Below, one piece after another: positions 1-7,532 of a stretch of DNA of 12,769 nucleotides. The translations under genes were made by a program, and so were the position numbers. Under the pieces are notes generated by a model. That model searched no databases. It saw only the letters and a list, made by a program, of their open reading frames with translations, and was not told the DNA's origin. The stretch comes from JAFDEI01 sp964196055 (GTDB lineage Bacteria; Myxococcota_A; UBA9160; SMWR01), in NCBI GenBank assembly GCA_964196055.1, contig CAXMSF010000382.1:1-12769 (forward strand), in the 5' to 3' direction. The stretch's first letter is position 1, and every line of letters starts with the position of its first letter.

Positions 1-129
1 TACCACGACCTGATCGCACGCCGCTACGCGATCACCGGACTCGACAATGCGCGCAAGCCGCCCCGCTTCAAGGAAGGCGGCGACCCGCGGGAGTTCAACC
101 CGAACGCGCTGCAGTATTACGTGCGCTGA
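1..129 (+). CDS. 3' end of an unidentified protein (truncated by window edge)
   Basis: Frame 1 is open from the first base to a TGA at 127-129 and gives 42 residues, beginning YHDLIARR and ending in NPNALQYYVR. It uses G/C-ending codons like the rest of the window. The fragment is hydrophilic and rich in Arg, Pro and Asn. It has no membrane segment or motif that I can assign to a family. The gene starts outside the window and converges on the DUF748 gene, with 42 bp between the two stop codons. That it is coding rests on codon use and its compact end next to a convergent gene. The function is unknown. Confidence 0.6.
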   Translation, partial: YHDLIARRYAITGLDNARKPPRFKEGGDPREFNPNALQYYVR

Positions 130-171
130 CACGCAGTGAGATGGCGTCTGGGGGAACAGGCGCGGCAGCTG

Positions 172-2457
172 CTATTTCTTCGCGCCTTTCAGGCGGAGCA
201 GAACTCGCGGAGTTCCGTCTGCGACCTTGCCGTCCCACGCGGTCTTGATGATCCGGTCGCGCGAGAATTTGCAGTTCTCGACCAGGTAGTTTTCGACCGC
301 CGCGGCCCGGCGGTTTGCGAGCGGCATGAGACGCGCGCGCGCGTCGTCCGTGCTCGCCTTCTTTCCTCCGAAGAGGGTGCGCCCGACGGCCTTGACCGTG
401 TCGAGCGCACTACTTTCGCCTGGGTCGATGTCGAAGGCGCGCAGATCGTCGGTGACGAGCTGGGGGATCAGCTCGATTCGCTTCTTCTTCGTACCGGCGA
501 CGAGCGTCGCGGCTGATTGCAGCACGGCCTTGGCGTCGATCGGGAGCGTGTGCTGGCCGATATCGAAGGCCGCTTCGCCGAGCCCGAGCATGAATACCTC
601 GCCAACGCGACGGAGAGCCGATCCAGTCAGGTCGACCGGGGCCTTCACGGTGTTCGAGAGCGCGTTGCCGGTCGCTTCTCGGAGCGCGGCAGTGATCGTG
701 CTGGCGAGGTCGACGTGCGTTCCCTGCGAGAAACTACCGCTCACCGGAACCTCGATTCGAATCGCGCCCGAGGAGTCCGACAGCAGCGGGATCGCCAGCG
801 AGATCGGCATGCCGAAGGTCTTCTGAAAGTGGCCCTGCTGACTCTCGGCCTGGAGGCCGTGAAAGGTGACCGAGAGCGGGAGGTCGTAGGCGTCACCCTT
901 TACGCTGAAAGTGCCGTCGACCGACAGCGTTCCGCGGGAAACCGAGTAGTCGGTGTAGTGGGCGATGATCGCATTCCATTCCGGCAGTGGGATCCGCTTG
1001 GCTTGAAATGTGGCCTGCGCGGTGTCGTCGCGACCGGACCCGTTGAACCGGACCGGCTCGGGCGCCAGGCCGCCGATCTGCAGGCGCATCGCGTCACAGT
1101 GGAGGACGGGCCAGCGGAGATCCTCGCCCTCGAGTGTCACGGTGTTCTGCTGGGCTGTTCCGGTTTCCGGGTCGCTCCAGTGCACACGTCCGCCCTGGAG
1201 CGAGACGCGATCGATGCGCACGTCGAGTCGGGTCGGCTCGCTGGTGGGCTCGGGCGGCGTCTCCTCGAGGTATTCCTCCGGTGTCTTGGGCGCGGCTCCC
1301 GAGCCGGCGAGCGTCACCTTCAGCAGCGGGTCGTCGACATCGATCGACGCGAGGTGCACGAGGATCGGCGGGACGGTCTTGACCGGTTCCTCCGGAATCG
1401 GAAGGCGAAACTCGGCGACTTCGACGTGGATTCGCTTCACGCCGAGGCTCGTCGGAGAATCGCCCTCGACGTCGAGGTCGAGCGCCTCGTGGGTCGCGTT
1501 GCCGCGGATCAGAAGCCCCCGGTCCGGGCCGGGAGCAAACGACAGCGCGATGTCGAAGTCGCCTTTCGACGTCCCCTTCTTCACGTTCATGCCGATGCCG
1601 GACAGGTAGCCGAGCGCGTCGCGGGAGCGCAGCTTGCGCCACGAGAATTTCGCATCGATTTCGAGTGGTGTCGGGCGGATGGTCGCGTTGACGTGGAATT
1701 CGAGGCCGTCCTCACGGTTCAGTGAAAGCTCGAGCGGAATCTGCTCGTCCGTGATCGGCCCCGCATTGGCCTTCAGTGCGAAGTCGACCTGGGAACCGCT
1801 GTTGGGCGCGATGCCGAGCGTCCATTCACTCGCATCAGCAGAAGCGAGTGCCCAGCGGAGTACATCGCCCGGAGTTTCGCGATAGAGCTCGATGCCCGTG
1901 AAAGTCGATGCTCCGAGGATGAGTCGCAGGTTGGGCAATCCCCCCGTGGTCTCGTCCGTGAATCGCAACTCGCCGGTCCCGATCTCGAACAGCTCGATGC
2001 CGATCCGAAAGCTGCCGGCGGGTTTCGGATCGGTGTCCGGCTCTTTGGGGGGGCCGCCGATCTGGTCCCAGTTGAAGCGATCCTCCTCGTCGAACGCGAG
2101 CACGAGCTCCGGCCCGAGCAGGGCCACGCGCTCCGCGACCAGCGAGCCGCTCACAAGCGCCTCCCAGTCGATGTCGAGCTCGATCGCATCGACTCGCGCC
2201 AGTAACGCGTCCGTTTCGTGTGAGCGCAGCTCGGCACCGACCGCGATCACACCCTCGTAGAGGTTGAGGTGGACGTCCTCGATGTCGAGGCGAGCGGTGA
2301 GCAAGTTCGAAGAGACCCGCTCGAGCGCGAACTCGAGAATGCTGGGAAGGGCGAGACGCAGCCCGACCACGAAGACCAGCAGCCCGACCACGAAGAAGAA
2401 GGGCCAGCGGCGACGCCGGGGTGTCGAATCGGTGGGTGGGTTGGCTGCCTCGGCCAC
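172..2457 (-). CDS. DUF748 / AsmA-like envelope protein
   Basis: Predicted 761-residue inner-membrane-anchored periplasmic protein. Residues 14-17 are RRRR, followed by one hydrophobic helix (about 18-37). The long body is beta-rich with repeated 'DVRIDRVSLQGGRVHWSD'-type stretches typical of the DUF748 branch of the AsmA-like superfamily. A Pro/Glu-rich linker (EETPPEPTSEP) lies mid-protein. The last ~120 residues resemble the OmpA-like tail seen in DUF748 proteins: LPIDAKAVLQSAATLV, then ANRRAAAVENYLVENC. AsmA-like relatives (YhdP, TamB, YdbH) move phospholipid between the membranes, so a role in envelope lipid or outer-membrane homeostasis is inferred. At 761 aa it is on the short side for the family. 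The start is GTG at 2455-2457, giving the only frame with an N-terminal anchor. No Shine-Dalgarno is evident. It lies 97 bp downstream of the membrane-protein gene on the same strand and may be co-transcribed with it. Confidence 0.8.
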   Translation of the reverse strand: MAEAANPPTDSTPRRRRWPFFFVVGLLVFVVGLRLALPSILEFALERVSSNLLTARLDIEDVHLNLYEGVIAVGAELRSHETDALLARVDAIELDIDWEALVSGSLVAERVALLGPELVLAFDEEDRFNWDQIGGPPKEPDTDPKPAGSFRIGIELFEIGTGELRFTDETTGGLPNLRLILGASTFTGIELYRETPGDVLRWALASADASEWTLGIAPNSGSQVDFALKANAGPITDEQIPLELSLNREDGLEFHVNATIRPTPLEIDAKFSWRKLRSRDALGYLSGIGMNVKKGTSKGDFDIALSFAPGPDRGLLIRGNATHEALDLDVEGDSPTSLGVKRIHVEVAEFRLPIPEEPVKTVPPILVHLASIDVDDPLLKVTLAGSGAAPKTPEEYLEETPPEPTSEPTRLDVRIDRVSLQGGRVHWSDPETGTAQQNTVTLEGEDLRWPVLHCDAMRLQIGGLAPEPVRFNGSGRDDTAQATFQAKRIPLPEWNAIIAHYTDYSVSRGTLSVDGTFSVKGDAYDLPLSVTFHGLQAESQQGHFQKTFGMPISLAIPLLSDSSGAIRIEVPVSGSFSQGTHVDLASTITAALREATGNALSNTVKAPVDLTGSALRRVGEVFMLGLGEAAFDIGQHTLPIDAKAVLQSAATLVAGTKKKRIELIPQLVTDDLRAFDIDPGESSALDTVKAVGRTLFGGKKASTDDARARLMPLANRRAAAVENYLVENCKFSRDRIIKTAWDGKVADGTPRVLLRLKGAKK

Positions 2458-2521
2458 GTGATCTCACAGGGAGGTGTCGCCGCAGCATAACACGGGTTCG
2501 CGTGGCGCCGGCCGGGTTCTA

Positions 2522-2553
2522 CGTTGACGCCAAGCTTCGGATTGGCGTCAACG
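2522..2553 (-). other. Perfect 12-bp hairpin between the membrane-protein and DUF748 genes
   Basis: CGTTGACGCCAA at 2522-2533 is exactly complementary to TTGGCGTCAACG at 2542-2553, with an 8-nt loop at 2534-2541. It begins one base after the TAG stop (2555-2557) of the upstream gene in the - strand direction. No T-run follows on either strand, so it is not a textbook intrinsic terminator. It could stabilise the 3' end of the upstream message, give partial polarity before the DUF748 gene, or act as an operator. On the + strand the loop contains C(TTCG)G, which would be a UUCG tetraloop only in an antisense RNA. Confidence 0.6.
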
Positions 2554-2554
2554 C

Positions 2555-3118
2555 CTACTGAGAGGCGAACGATCGAAAGGCCAGCAGCGAGACGGTCAGC
2601 AGCCAGGTTGTCACGGTCAACGCGCTGTGGAGGCCGGGCGCCTGCGATCGCGCCAACACCGCGAAGAGCACCAGGAAGGCGGCGTTCCAGAAGCTCGCTC
2701 GCGTGAATCCCGTGCCGAGCACGAAGTCCGCTCCGATCATCCAGAGCATCAGCAGGGCCAGGATCGAAAAGAACTTCCCGGCCACGCGGAAGTAGTGGCT
2801 TCGCGGCTCGCTGGGTCCGGAGAGGGCCGGGTCTGCCAGCAGCAGGCTCGCGGCCAGGAACAGCAACGTCGGTCCCGAGACGATGTACAGGAAGCCGCCG
2901 AACCCCCAGTCGTCGACCTCGATGATATCGATGGTGTACCAGAACAGGTTGAGATGCTGGAGGAGCATCAACAGCAGCCAGCTGGTCGGCAGCCAGTCGA
3001 ATTCGCGCGGCGAACGCTCGTTGAGCAGTGACGACAAGCCCATCAGGAGGTTGCCGATACCGATGCTCAGCACCATGACGAACATCATGGCCACGAGAAG
3101 AGAGCTGCTCACGTCCAT
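2555..3118 (-). CDS. Six-helix integral membrane protein of unknown function
   Basis: Predicted 187-residue, very hydrophobic protein. I see six likely membrane helices: about residues 6-28, 44-64, 74-94, 112-134, 141-157 and 164-183. Short polar loops separate them (LLNERSPREFDW; an acidic TIDIIEVDDWG; SGPSEPRSHYF). I do not recognise a family or a catalytic motif. The start is ATG 3116-3118 because a GGGAGG Shine-Dalgarno sits 6 nt upstream (3125-3130). An upstream in-frame start at 3178 would add 20 hydrophilic residues and would put this ribosome site inside the gene. It is divergent from the TAXI gene (132 bp between starts) and upstream of the DUF748 gene on the same strand, so it heads that possible two-gene unit. 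The function is unknown; small-solute transport or membrane sensing would only be a guess. Confidence 0.75.
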   Translation of the reverse strand: MDVSSSLLVAMMFVMVLSIGIGNLLMGLSSLLNERSPREFDWLPTSWLLLMLLQHLNLFWYTIDIIEVDDWGFGGFLYIVSGPTLLFLAASLLLADPALSGPSEPRSHYFRVAGKFFSILALLMLWMIGADFVLGTGFTRASFWNAAFLVLFAVLARSQAPGLHSALTVTTWLLTVSLLAFRSFASQ

Positions 3119-3124
3119 TGCGTA

Positions 3125-3130
3125 CCTCCC
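3125..3130 (-). promoter_or_regulatory. Ribosome binding site of the six-helix membrane protein
   Basis: On the - strand the sequence reads GGGAGG-TACGCA-ATG, a near-consensus Shine-Dalgarno with 6-nt spacing. This fixes the start at 3118 rather than the longer open frame reaching 3178. Confidence 0.85.
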
Positions 3131-3250
3131 GGTCGACCGGCTCGGATGAATCGTCGCGCTGCCGAGGCATGGGCGCAACCGCGGAGCGGGTCGTTGTGAG
3201 CATTCTTTCCTGGGCGCTGTGCGTGATTTCGCGGCACAATATCGAGTGTC

Positions 3251-4576
3251 ATGACCAAAGTGCGCCCTCGCTTCCGCGATCGTTCGCTCCGAGAGATGCG
3301 ATTCCAGATCACGGGCGCCTCAGTGATCGTTCTGGCGGTCGCGTTCACGCTGGCGTGGCGGTTCATGCCGGAGCCTCTGCCGAAGCTCGTGCGCCTCGGG
3401 GCGGGGCCGTCCGGCAGTGAGTACGCCCGCTTCGGCGAGGAGCTGCGCGACGTGGTGGCGGAGCAAGGGGTCGAGATCGAGCTCGTCACGACCGCCGGCT
3501 CGATGGAGAACATCCGCCTGCTGGAGGCCGGCGAGATCGACGTGGGCCTGGTTCAGAGCGGGAATCTGAGTGATCCGGAAGCCTCCGAACTCAGATCCGT
3601 CGCGGCGGTCGACTACGAGCTGATACTCATGGTGGAGCGCGCCGACTGGGGCCGAGACCACCTCGAGGGCGGGCGGATCGCGATCGGCGTGCCCGGTAGC
3701 GGCGGACATCAACTCGCACGTCAGTTTCTGGCCGACCAGGGCGTCCGCGAGGGGGTTCCACCCGGGACACGACTCGTCGACATCGGACACGAACCCGCTC
3801 TGGCTGCGTTGCTCGCGGGCGAGATCGACACCGGGATCTTCGTGGTGCCGGTCGAAGCTCCCTGGGTGCGCACGCTCTTCGCCGACCCCGGCCTGCGGGT
3901 GACGGATTTCGCGCTCGCCGAGGCCTTCACGCGGCATTACCGCTATCTCCGACGGCTCGAAATTCCCGCCGGACTGCTCGACCTGCATAGCGAGATTCCC
4001 CGGAAGAGTGTGGAGGTGATTGCGACGACCGCGAGCCTGGTGATCGGAGCCGACACCCACGAGGCGTTGATCCCGCTGCTGATCGAGGGCACCCGCACTC
4101 AGCTCCGGCAGGGGAGCCTGCTCGCGGGCCCGGGGGAGTTCCCGTCCGCGATCGGAGTGGATGCGCCCCTCGCCGACGAAGCACGCGCCTACTTCGAGCG
4201 CGGTCCCTCGTTCCTGTATCGCTGGCTGCCGTTTCGCTGGGCGTTCGCCGCGACCCGCTTCGCCGTCCTACTCGTTCCGCTGTTGACCGTGCTGTATCCG
4301 CTCTACCGCTCGGCGACGCCGGCCTACCGCTGGGTGGTGCAGCGTCGCGTCTACCGTTGGTACCGCTTGCTGAAGAAGCTCGAACGGCGGATGGACGCGA
4401 GTCGCGACGCCGCGACACTCCAGGAAGTTCGCGTGGATCTCGATCGTATCGGCGTGGAGATCCGACGCACGCTCGTCCCCGCCCGCTATGCGTCGAGCCT
4501 GTTCGCGCTGCGCGCGCATCACCTGCAGCTGGTCGGTCGCATCGAGAGCCTCGAGGCGAGCCACTCCGACTCGTGA
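3251..4576 (+). CDS. TAXI-family TRAP transporter solute-binding protein, membrane-anchored
   Basis: 441-residue protein. Residues 18-37 form an N-terminal hydrophobic helix that anchors or exports it. Residues 45-320 match the TAXI solute-binding fold: KLVRLGAGPSGSEYARFGEEL at the start of the domain, ELVTTAGSMENIRLLEAGEIDVGLVQSG around 77-104, and GVPGSGGHQLARQFLADQGV around 146-165. Then follow GPSFLYRWLPFRWAF and a second membrane helix (about 330-353), and a basic, helical cytoplasmic tail (about 360-437, VYRWYRLLKKLERR). This two-helix, tailed architecture is a known variant of the family. TAXI proteins normally deliver substrate to a fused DctQM-type permease, but no permease gene is in the window. 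The substrate cannot be predicted from sequence. The ATG at 3251 has only a weak ribosome site. The gene is divergent from the six-helix membrane protein and convergent with the LssY_C lipoprotein, so it is probably transcribed alone. Confidence 0.85.
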   Translation: MTKVRPRFRDRSLREMRFQITGASVIVLAVAFTLAWRFMPEPLPKLVRLGAGPSGSEYARFGEELRDVVAEQGVEIELVTTAGSMENIRLLEAGEIDVGLVQSGNLSDPEASELRSVAAVDYELILMVERADWGRDHLEGGRIAIGVPGSGGHQLARQFLADQGVREGVPPGTRLVDIGHEPALAALLAGEIDTGIFVVPVEAPWVRTLFADPGLRVTDFALAEAFTRHYRYLRRLEIPAGLLDLHSEIPRKSVEVIATTASLVIGADTHEALIPLLIEGTRTQLRQGSLLAGPGEFPSAIGVDAPLADEARAYFERGPSFLYRWLPFRWAFAATRFAVLLVPLLTVLYPLYRSATPAYRWVVQRRVYRWYRLLKKLERRMDASRDAATLQEVRVDLDRIGVEIRRTLVPARYASSLFALRAHHLQLVGRIESLEASHSDS

Positions 4577-4660
4577 ACTCGATCCGGTTGGTGACGGTGG
4601 GTGCGGTGGAAGGCGTCCCGTGCTCGCTGGATTCAGAGGCTCGCGGGCGCGAGGCCGTTC

Positions 4661-5929
4661 CTACTCTGCCTCGATCAGCTCGTCGAAGTCCGCGGGGTTC
4701 TCCCAGTCGAGAACCTCGATCTCCTCGATGTTCACGTGGTCGAAGCCGAGGATGTGGACCGCGCGCAGTCCGTCGGTGAAGTAGCCATCGCGGGTGTAGT
4801 TGAAGCGCGGATTCTTGCGGCTAGCGACGCCGACTCCCTTCACATACGCGAGGCCCGACATCCCGCCCGAGTTCGCGAGATCCTGGACGAGGTAGAAGCG
4901 CGCTGCGTCGACGTCCGGGTCGATCTTGTGCGTGACGAAGGTTCTCGAAGACATCCGCACGCCGATGTCGCGGCTGATCTGCCCGACGAAGACATCCATT
5001 CCCTTGTAGCGAAGCGGAGCGAGCCACAGCCGCAAGTGGTTGCGCTCGTCCACGGTGTCACGGGCCTTCTGGAGCGCGATGTCCTGTGGGCGACCGAACA
5101 TGTAGAGCGACGAGATGGGCGAGTTCTTGTAGGTGCGGCCGAACAGGGAAGACGCAACCGTGCCGAAGACCGTGCCGGTGCGGATCGTCTCGGTTACGTG
5201 CCAGCCCCGGCGCAGGAAGGGCTGGGCGAGCCCTTCCGGCGGTGCGATCACGACGATGTTCGCGGGATCGCCGGGGGTTTCCTTGTCGCCGCCGAGCACG
5301 CAGCACGGCAGTGCCTCGAGCGCGGCACGCAGCCCGGCTTCGTCGACGTCGCGGATCTCGTCTGCAGCGTACAGGCTGTCGAAGTCCACCTGCTGGTAAT
5401 CGAGCTGGCTTCCGGGTATCTCGACCATGAAGTCGAAGCGGTGGGCCTCCACCTCTGAGCGAAGATCGACGCCCAGATACTTCACTCCCAGCGTCGAATT
5501 GGTGTAGATGAAGCCCGAGGCGGTCTCGCCGCCCTGGATGGTGATCGGGAATTCCAGCCGACTGAAGTGCTCGTCCATTGCGCGATTCGAGCCCGCGCGC
5601 ATCAGGTGATGGGCCTTCCACGCAACCTCGGCGGAGGAGTGATAGTCGGGGTCCATGCTGATCGGCATGAATAGCTGCTCGTGCGGAGTGCTGTTCACCA
5701 CGCGCAGCCAGACGGGTTGCACGGCGTCCGCCCCGACGTCGGCGCCGAAATAGCGCTTGGCCTCCTTGCGCGTCGGCACCGCAACGCTGACCGTCATACC
5801 CGCACGCTCGAGTGTCTGCGCCCGCTCGAGGAACGATGCGTCGGCCGAGAGATCGGGCGAAAAAGAGGCACAGCCGGCCAACAGCAGGCAGAGTGAAGAC
5901 GCGAGGAGGGTGTGCGCGACGACCTTCAT
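4661..5929 (-). CDS. Lipoprotein with LssY C-terminal domain
   Basis: 422-residue predicted lipoprotein. The signal peptide MKVVAHTLLASSLCLLLAGC has a good lipobox (LAGC, Cys20). Residues ~40-195 form a beta-rich domain that I do not recognise. Residues ~215-370 resemble the LssY C-terminal domain. Signature stretches are GDPANIVVI (220-228), SPISSLYMFGRPQDIALQ (270-287), NHLRLWLAPLRYKG (297-310) and HKIDPDVDAARFYLVQDL (334-351). LssY_C is usually attached to membrane DedA/PAP2-type modules. Here it is carried by a lipoprotein, so the domain would sit in the periplasm. Its biochemical activity is not established. The start ATG (5927-5929) is chosen because it opens a perfect lipoprotein signal and has GGAG 6 nt upstream; the frame stays open to 6142 but the extra residues look non-coding. 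The gene is divergent from the PAS kinase, and its 3' end faces the TAXI gene with an 84-bp gap. Confidence 0.8.
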   Translation of the reverse strand: MKVVAHTLLASSLCLLLAGCASFSPDLSADASFLERAQTLERAGMTVSVAVPTRKEAKRYFGADVGADAVQPVWLRVVNSTPHEQLFMPISMDPDYHSSAEVAWKAHHLMRAGSNRAMDEHFSRLEFPITIQGGETASGFIYTNSTLGVKYLGVDLRSEVEAHRFDFMVEIPGSQLDYQQVDFDSLYAADEIRDVDEAGLRAALEALPCCVLGGDKETPGDPANIVVIAPPEGLAQPFLRRGWHVTETIRTGTVFGTVASSLFGRTYKNSPISSLYMFGRPQDIALQKARDTVDERNHLRLWLAPLRYKGMDVFVGQISRDIGVRMSSRTFVTHKIDPDVDAARFYLVQDLANSGGMSGLAYVKGVGVASRKNPRFNYTRDGYFTDGLRAVHILGFDHVNIEEIEVLDWENPADFDELIEAE

Positions 5930-6240
5930 GGAGTACTCCGAGGCGAGGATAAGGCGGCATCCGAAGCGATTTTCGCGTCGCTTATTGTACTCCGAAGTGT
6001 GCAACGATGCTGGCAAGGATCGTGGACGCATCTGGCCGGGTGCGGTGTTTGGTGGGTCCGCCTTTCCGGGGCTGAGTCCATGAGCGGCAGCCCTTCCATG
6101 CTGTCTTTTTCGTCCCCCCTCGATCCATGGCGCGGCGGGCAACCTGCTATCTTCGTCGGGTGTCGGGCATTTCGCTCTCTCGGACGTGTTGGTGAAAGTG
6201 GGGGGAGCGGGAACCGACAGGCAGGTTCCAGGAGGACGTC
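5930..6240. promoter_or_regulatory. 311-bp divergent control region between LssY_C lipoprotein and PAS kinase
   Basis: I see no convincing gene here. It must hold the promoters of both flanking genes, but no sigma70 -35/-10 pair with proper spacing stands out. A TACAAT hexamer on the - strand at 5985-5990 is the best -10 candidate for the lipoprotein gene, without a matching -35. Structured elements near the lipoprotein start are the palindrome GGAGTACTCC (5930-5939, abutting the start codon and containing its Shine-Dalgarno), a second copy of GTACTCCGA at 5987-5995 (first at 5933-5941), and the inverted repeat AAGCGA/TCGCTT at 5964-5969 and 5978-5983. The kinase end has only its ribosome site. 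No sigma54-type motif was found. Confidence 0.5.
6230..6235 (+). promoter_or_regulatory. Ribosome binding site of the PAS histidine kinase
   Basis: AGGAGG precedes tandem ATG codons at 6241 and 6244 by 5 and 8 nt. Either may be used; they differ by one Met. I annotate the first. Confidence 0.85.
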
Positions 6241-7374
6241 ATGATGGAGACCCGGTTTGCACCCGCCGAGCGGGCGCCCGAAACACGGGTGTTGGATCTA
6301 CACCGGCTGCTTTCGGGCATCCCGATACTCGGCGAGATCCTCCGTTCGGTTCCGGATGTGCTGCTGTTCTTGAATGAGCATCGGCAGATCGTCTTCGCCA
6401 ACGACGCTGCCTTTTGTTTCCTGGGCATGGAGCCGACACTCGACTTGCTCGGGGATCGTCCCGGCGAGGCCTTCCACTGCGTCCATGCCAAGGAGACGGA
6501 AGGAGGTTGCGGCACGACCGAGTTCTGCCAGACCTGCGGTGCGGTGCAAGCGATCCTCGCCGCCCAGCGCGGGAGCCCGGACGTCAAGGAGTGCCGAATT
6601 GCGATCCAGGACTCCTGGGACGCCCTCGATCTGAAGATTTCGACCGTACCGTTCGAATTCGATGGCGAGCAGTTCACCATCTGCGCGCTGCAGGACATCA
6701 GCGACGAGAAGCGGCGGCGGGCGCTCGAACGCACCTTCTTTCACGACGTGCTCAATACCGCCGGCGGGCTTCGCGGCTACACCGAACTGCTCTTGGAGTC
6801 GGAGCCCGATGAGATGCCCGAGGTTGCCACATCAGTCAGCGAGATTTCGCAACGTCTGATCGAAGAGATCGAGGCGCAAAGGTCGCTGCTGGCTGCTGAA
6901 GCCGACCAGCTTTCCGTGAACCTGGTCGAGCTGCGGAGCAACGAGATCCTGGAAGAGCTGGCGGTGGTCTACCGGCGCCACGAAGTGGCCAAGGGCAAGA
7001 AGATCATGCTGGCTGAAGGATCCGAGGCTGTGACCTTCCTCTCGGACCACGCGCTGCTCTCGCGGGTGCTGGGCAACATGCTGAAGAACGCTCTGGAAGC
7101 GACGTCGGCGGGCGAGAACGTGGCCATGGGAGCGCGGCGCGATGCGGATCAGCTGGAGTTCTGGGTGAGCAATCCCGGCTTCATGCCTCGAGACGTCCAG
7201 CTGCAGGTCTTCCAGCGGTCCTTCTCCACGAAAGGCCAGGGCCGCGGAATCGGTACGTACAGCATCCGCCTGCTGGTCACGCGATACCTGCACGGCACGG
7301 TCGATTTCGCCAGCTCGAAAGAGCAGGGAACGACCTTCCGGGTCCGGCTGCCCCGAGACATCACATCCGTGTAG
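6241..7374 (+). CDS. Orphan PAS-domain sensor histidine kinase with cysteine cluster
   Basis: 377 residues, with no signal peptide or membrane helix, so probably cytoplasmic. A PAS domain spans ~33-155 (SVPDVLLFLNEHRQIVFANDA). Its middle carries Cys80-x9-Cys90-x5-Cys96-x2-Cys99 (GGCGTTEFCQTCGA), a possible metal, Fe-S or redox site. The H-box is FFHDVLNTAGGLRGY with His168 as candidate phospho-acceptor. The HATPase_c domain (~235-372) shows an N-box LGNMLKNALEA (Asn279/Asn283), a G1 region VSNPGFMP, FQRSFSTKGQGRGIGTYS (G2) and GTTFRVRLP. The G1 box has Asn311 where many kinases have Asp; this substitution occurs in this style of HATPase. No response regulator is adjacent, so partner and output are unknown. 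The gene is divergent from the LssY_C lipoprotein. A gap of 158 bp separates it from the lipoprotein-sulfatase pair. Confidence 0.85.
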   Translation: MMETRFAPAERAPETRVLDLHRLLSGIPILGEILRSVPDVLLFLNEHRQIVFANDAAFCFLGMEPTLDLLGDRPGEAFHCVHAKETEGGCGTTEFCQTCGAVQAILAAQRGSPDVKECRIAIQDSWDALDLKISTVPFEFDGEQFTICALQDISDEKRRRALERTFFHDVLNTAGGLRGYTELLLESEPDEMPEVATSVSEISQRLIEEIEAQRSLLAAEADQLSVNLVELRSNEILEELAVVYRRHEVAKGKKIMLAEGSEAVTFLSDHALLSRVLGNMLKNALEATSAGENVAMGARRDADQLEFWVSNPGFMPRDVQLQVFQRSFSTKGQGRGIGTYSIRLLVTRYLHGTVDFASSKEQGTTFRVRLPRDITSV

Positions 7375-7400
7375 GGTGTAGGCCTCGTTTTCGCACTCCC

Positions 7401-7421
7401 CCCCTGCCGCGGACACAGGGG
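7401..7421 (+). terminator. Weak hairpin downstream of the kinase gene
   Basis: CCCCTG (7401-7406) pairs with CAGGGG (7416-7421) across a 9-nt loop, 26 bp after the kinase stop. Pairing can extend past one C-A mismatch into the flanking C and G runs. A G-rich tract follows rather than T residues, so an intrinsic terminator is doubtful. It may only reflect the local C/G runs. Confidence 0.25.
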
Positions 7422-7532
7422 AGGCGGGGCCCGCGAATGGACTTCCGGCTGGTTCCCAATTACAGTCCAGTGCGTCCACGCAGTCACCGTGGACCGAGCG
7501 CTTCGACAAGCACTACGGATTCTGCCTCCCCC

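Noticed and set aside
517..1725. Long + strand open frame (about 400 codons) opposite the DUF748 gene
   Set aside because: It lies wholly antisense to a gene with clear family features. Its protein is Arg/Val/Asp-rich without hydrophobic cores, as expected from the complement of GC-rich codons.
3320..4060. - strand open frame of about 246 codons opposite the TAXI gene
   Set aside because: Antisense shadow: His/Arg/Gln-rich composition, no ribosome site, and the sense strand encodes a recognisable solute-binding protein.
4621..4660. Possible terminator in the convergent gap (CTCGCG-GG-CGCGAG around 4640-4653)
   Set aside because: The loop is only 2 nt, the stem breaks just outside, and no T-run follows. 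This is probably local GC composition.
5930..6142. N-terminal extension of the LssY_C lipoprotein to 6142
   Set aside because: The extra 71 residues are unstructured and basic and would bury the lipoprotein signal peptide. The ATG at 5929 has its own ribosome site.
5930..6240. Sigma54 promoter or small RNA gene in the divergent region
   Set aside because: No TGGC/TTGC pair with the right spacing and no hairpin-plus-T-run were found.
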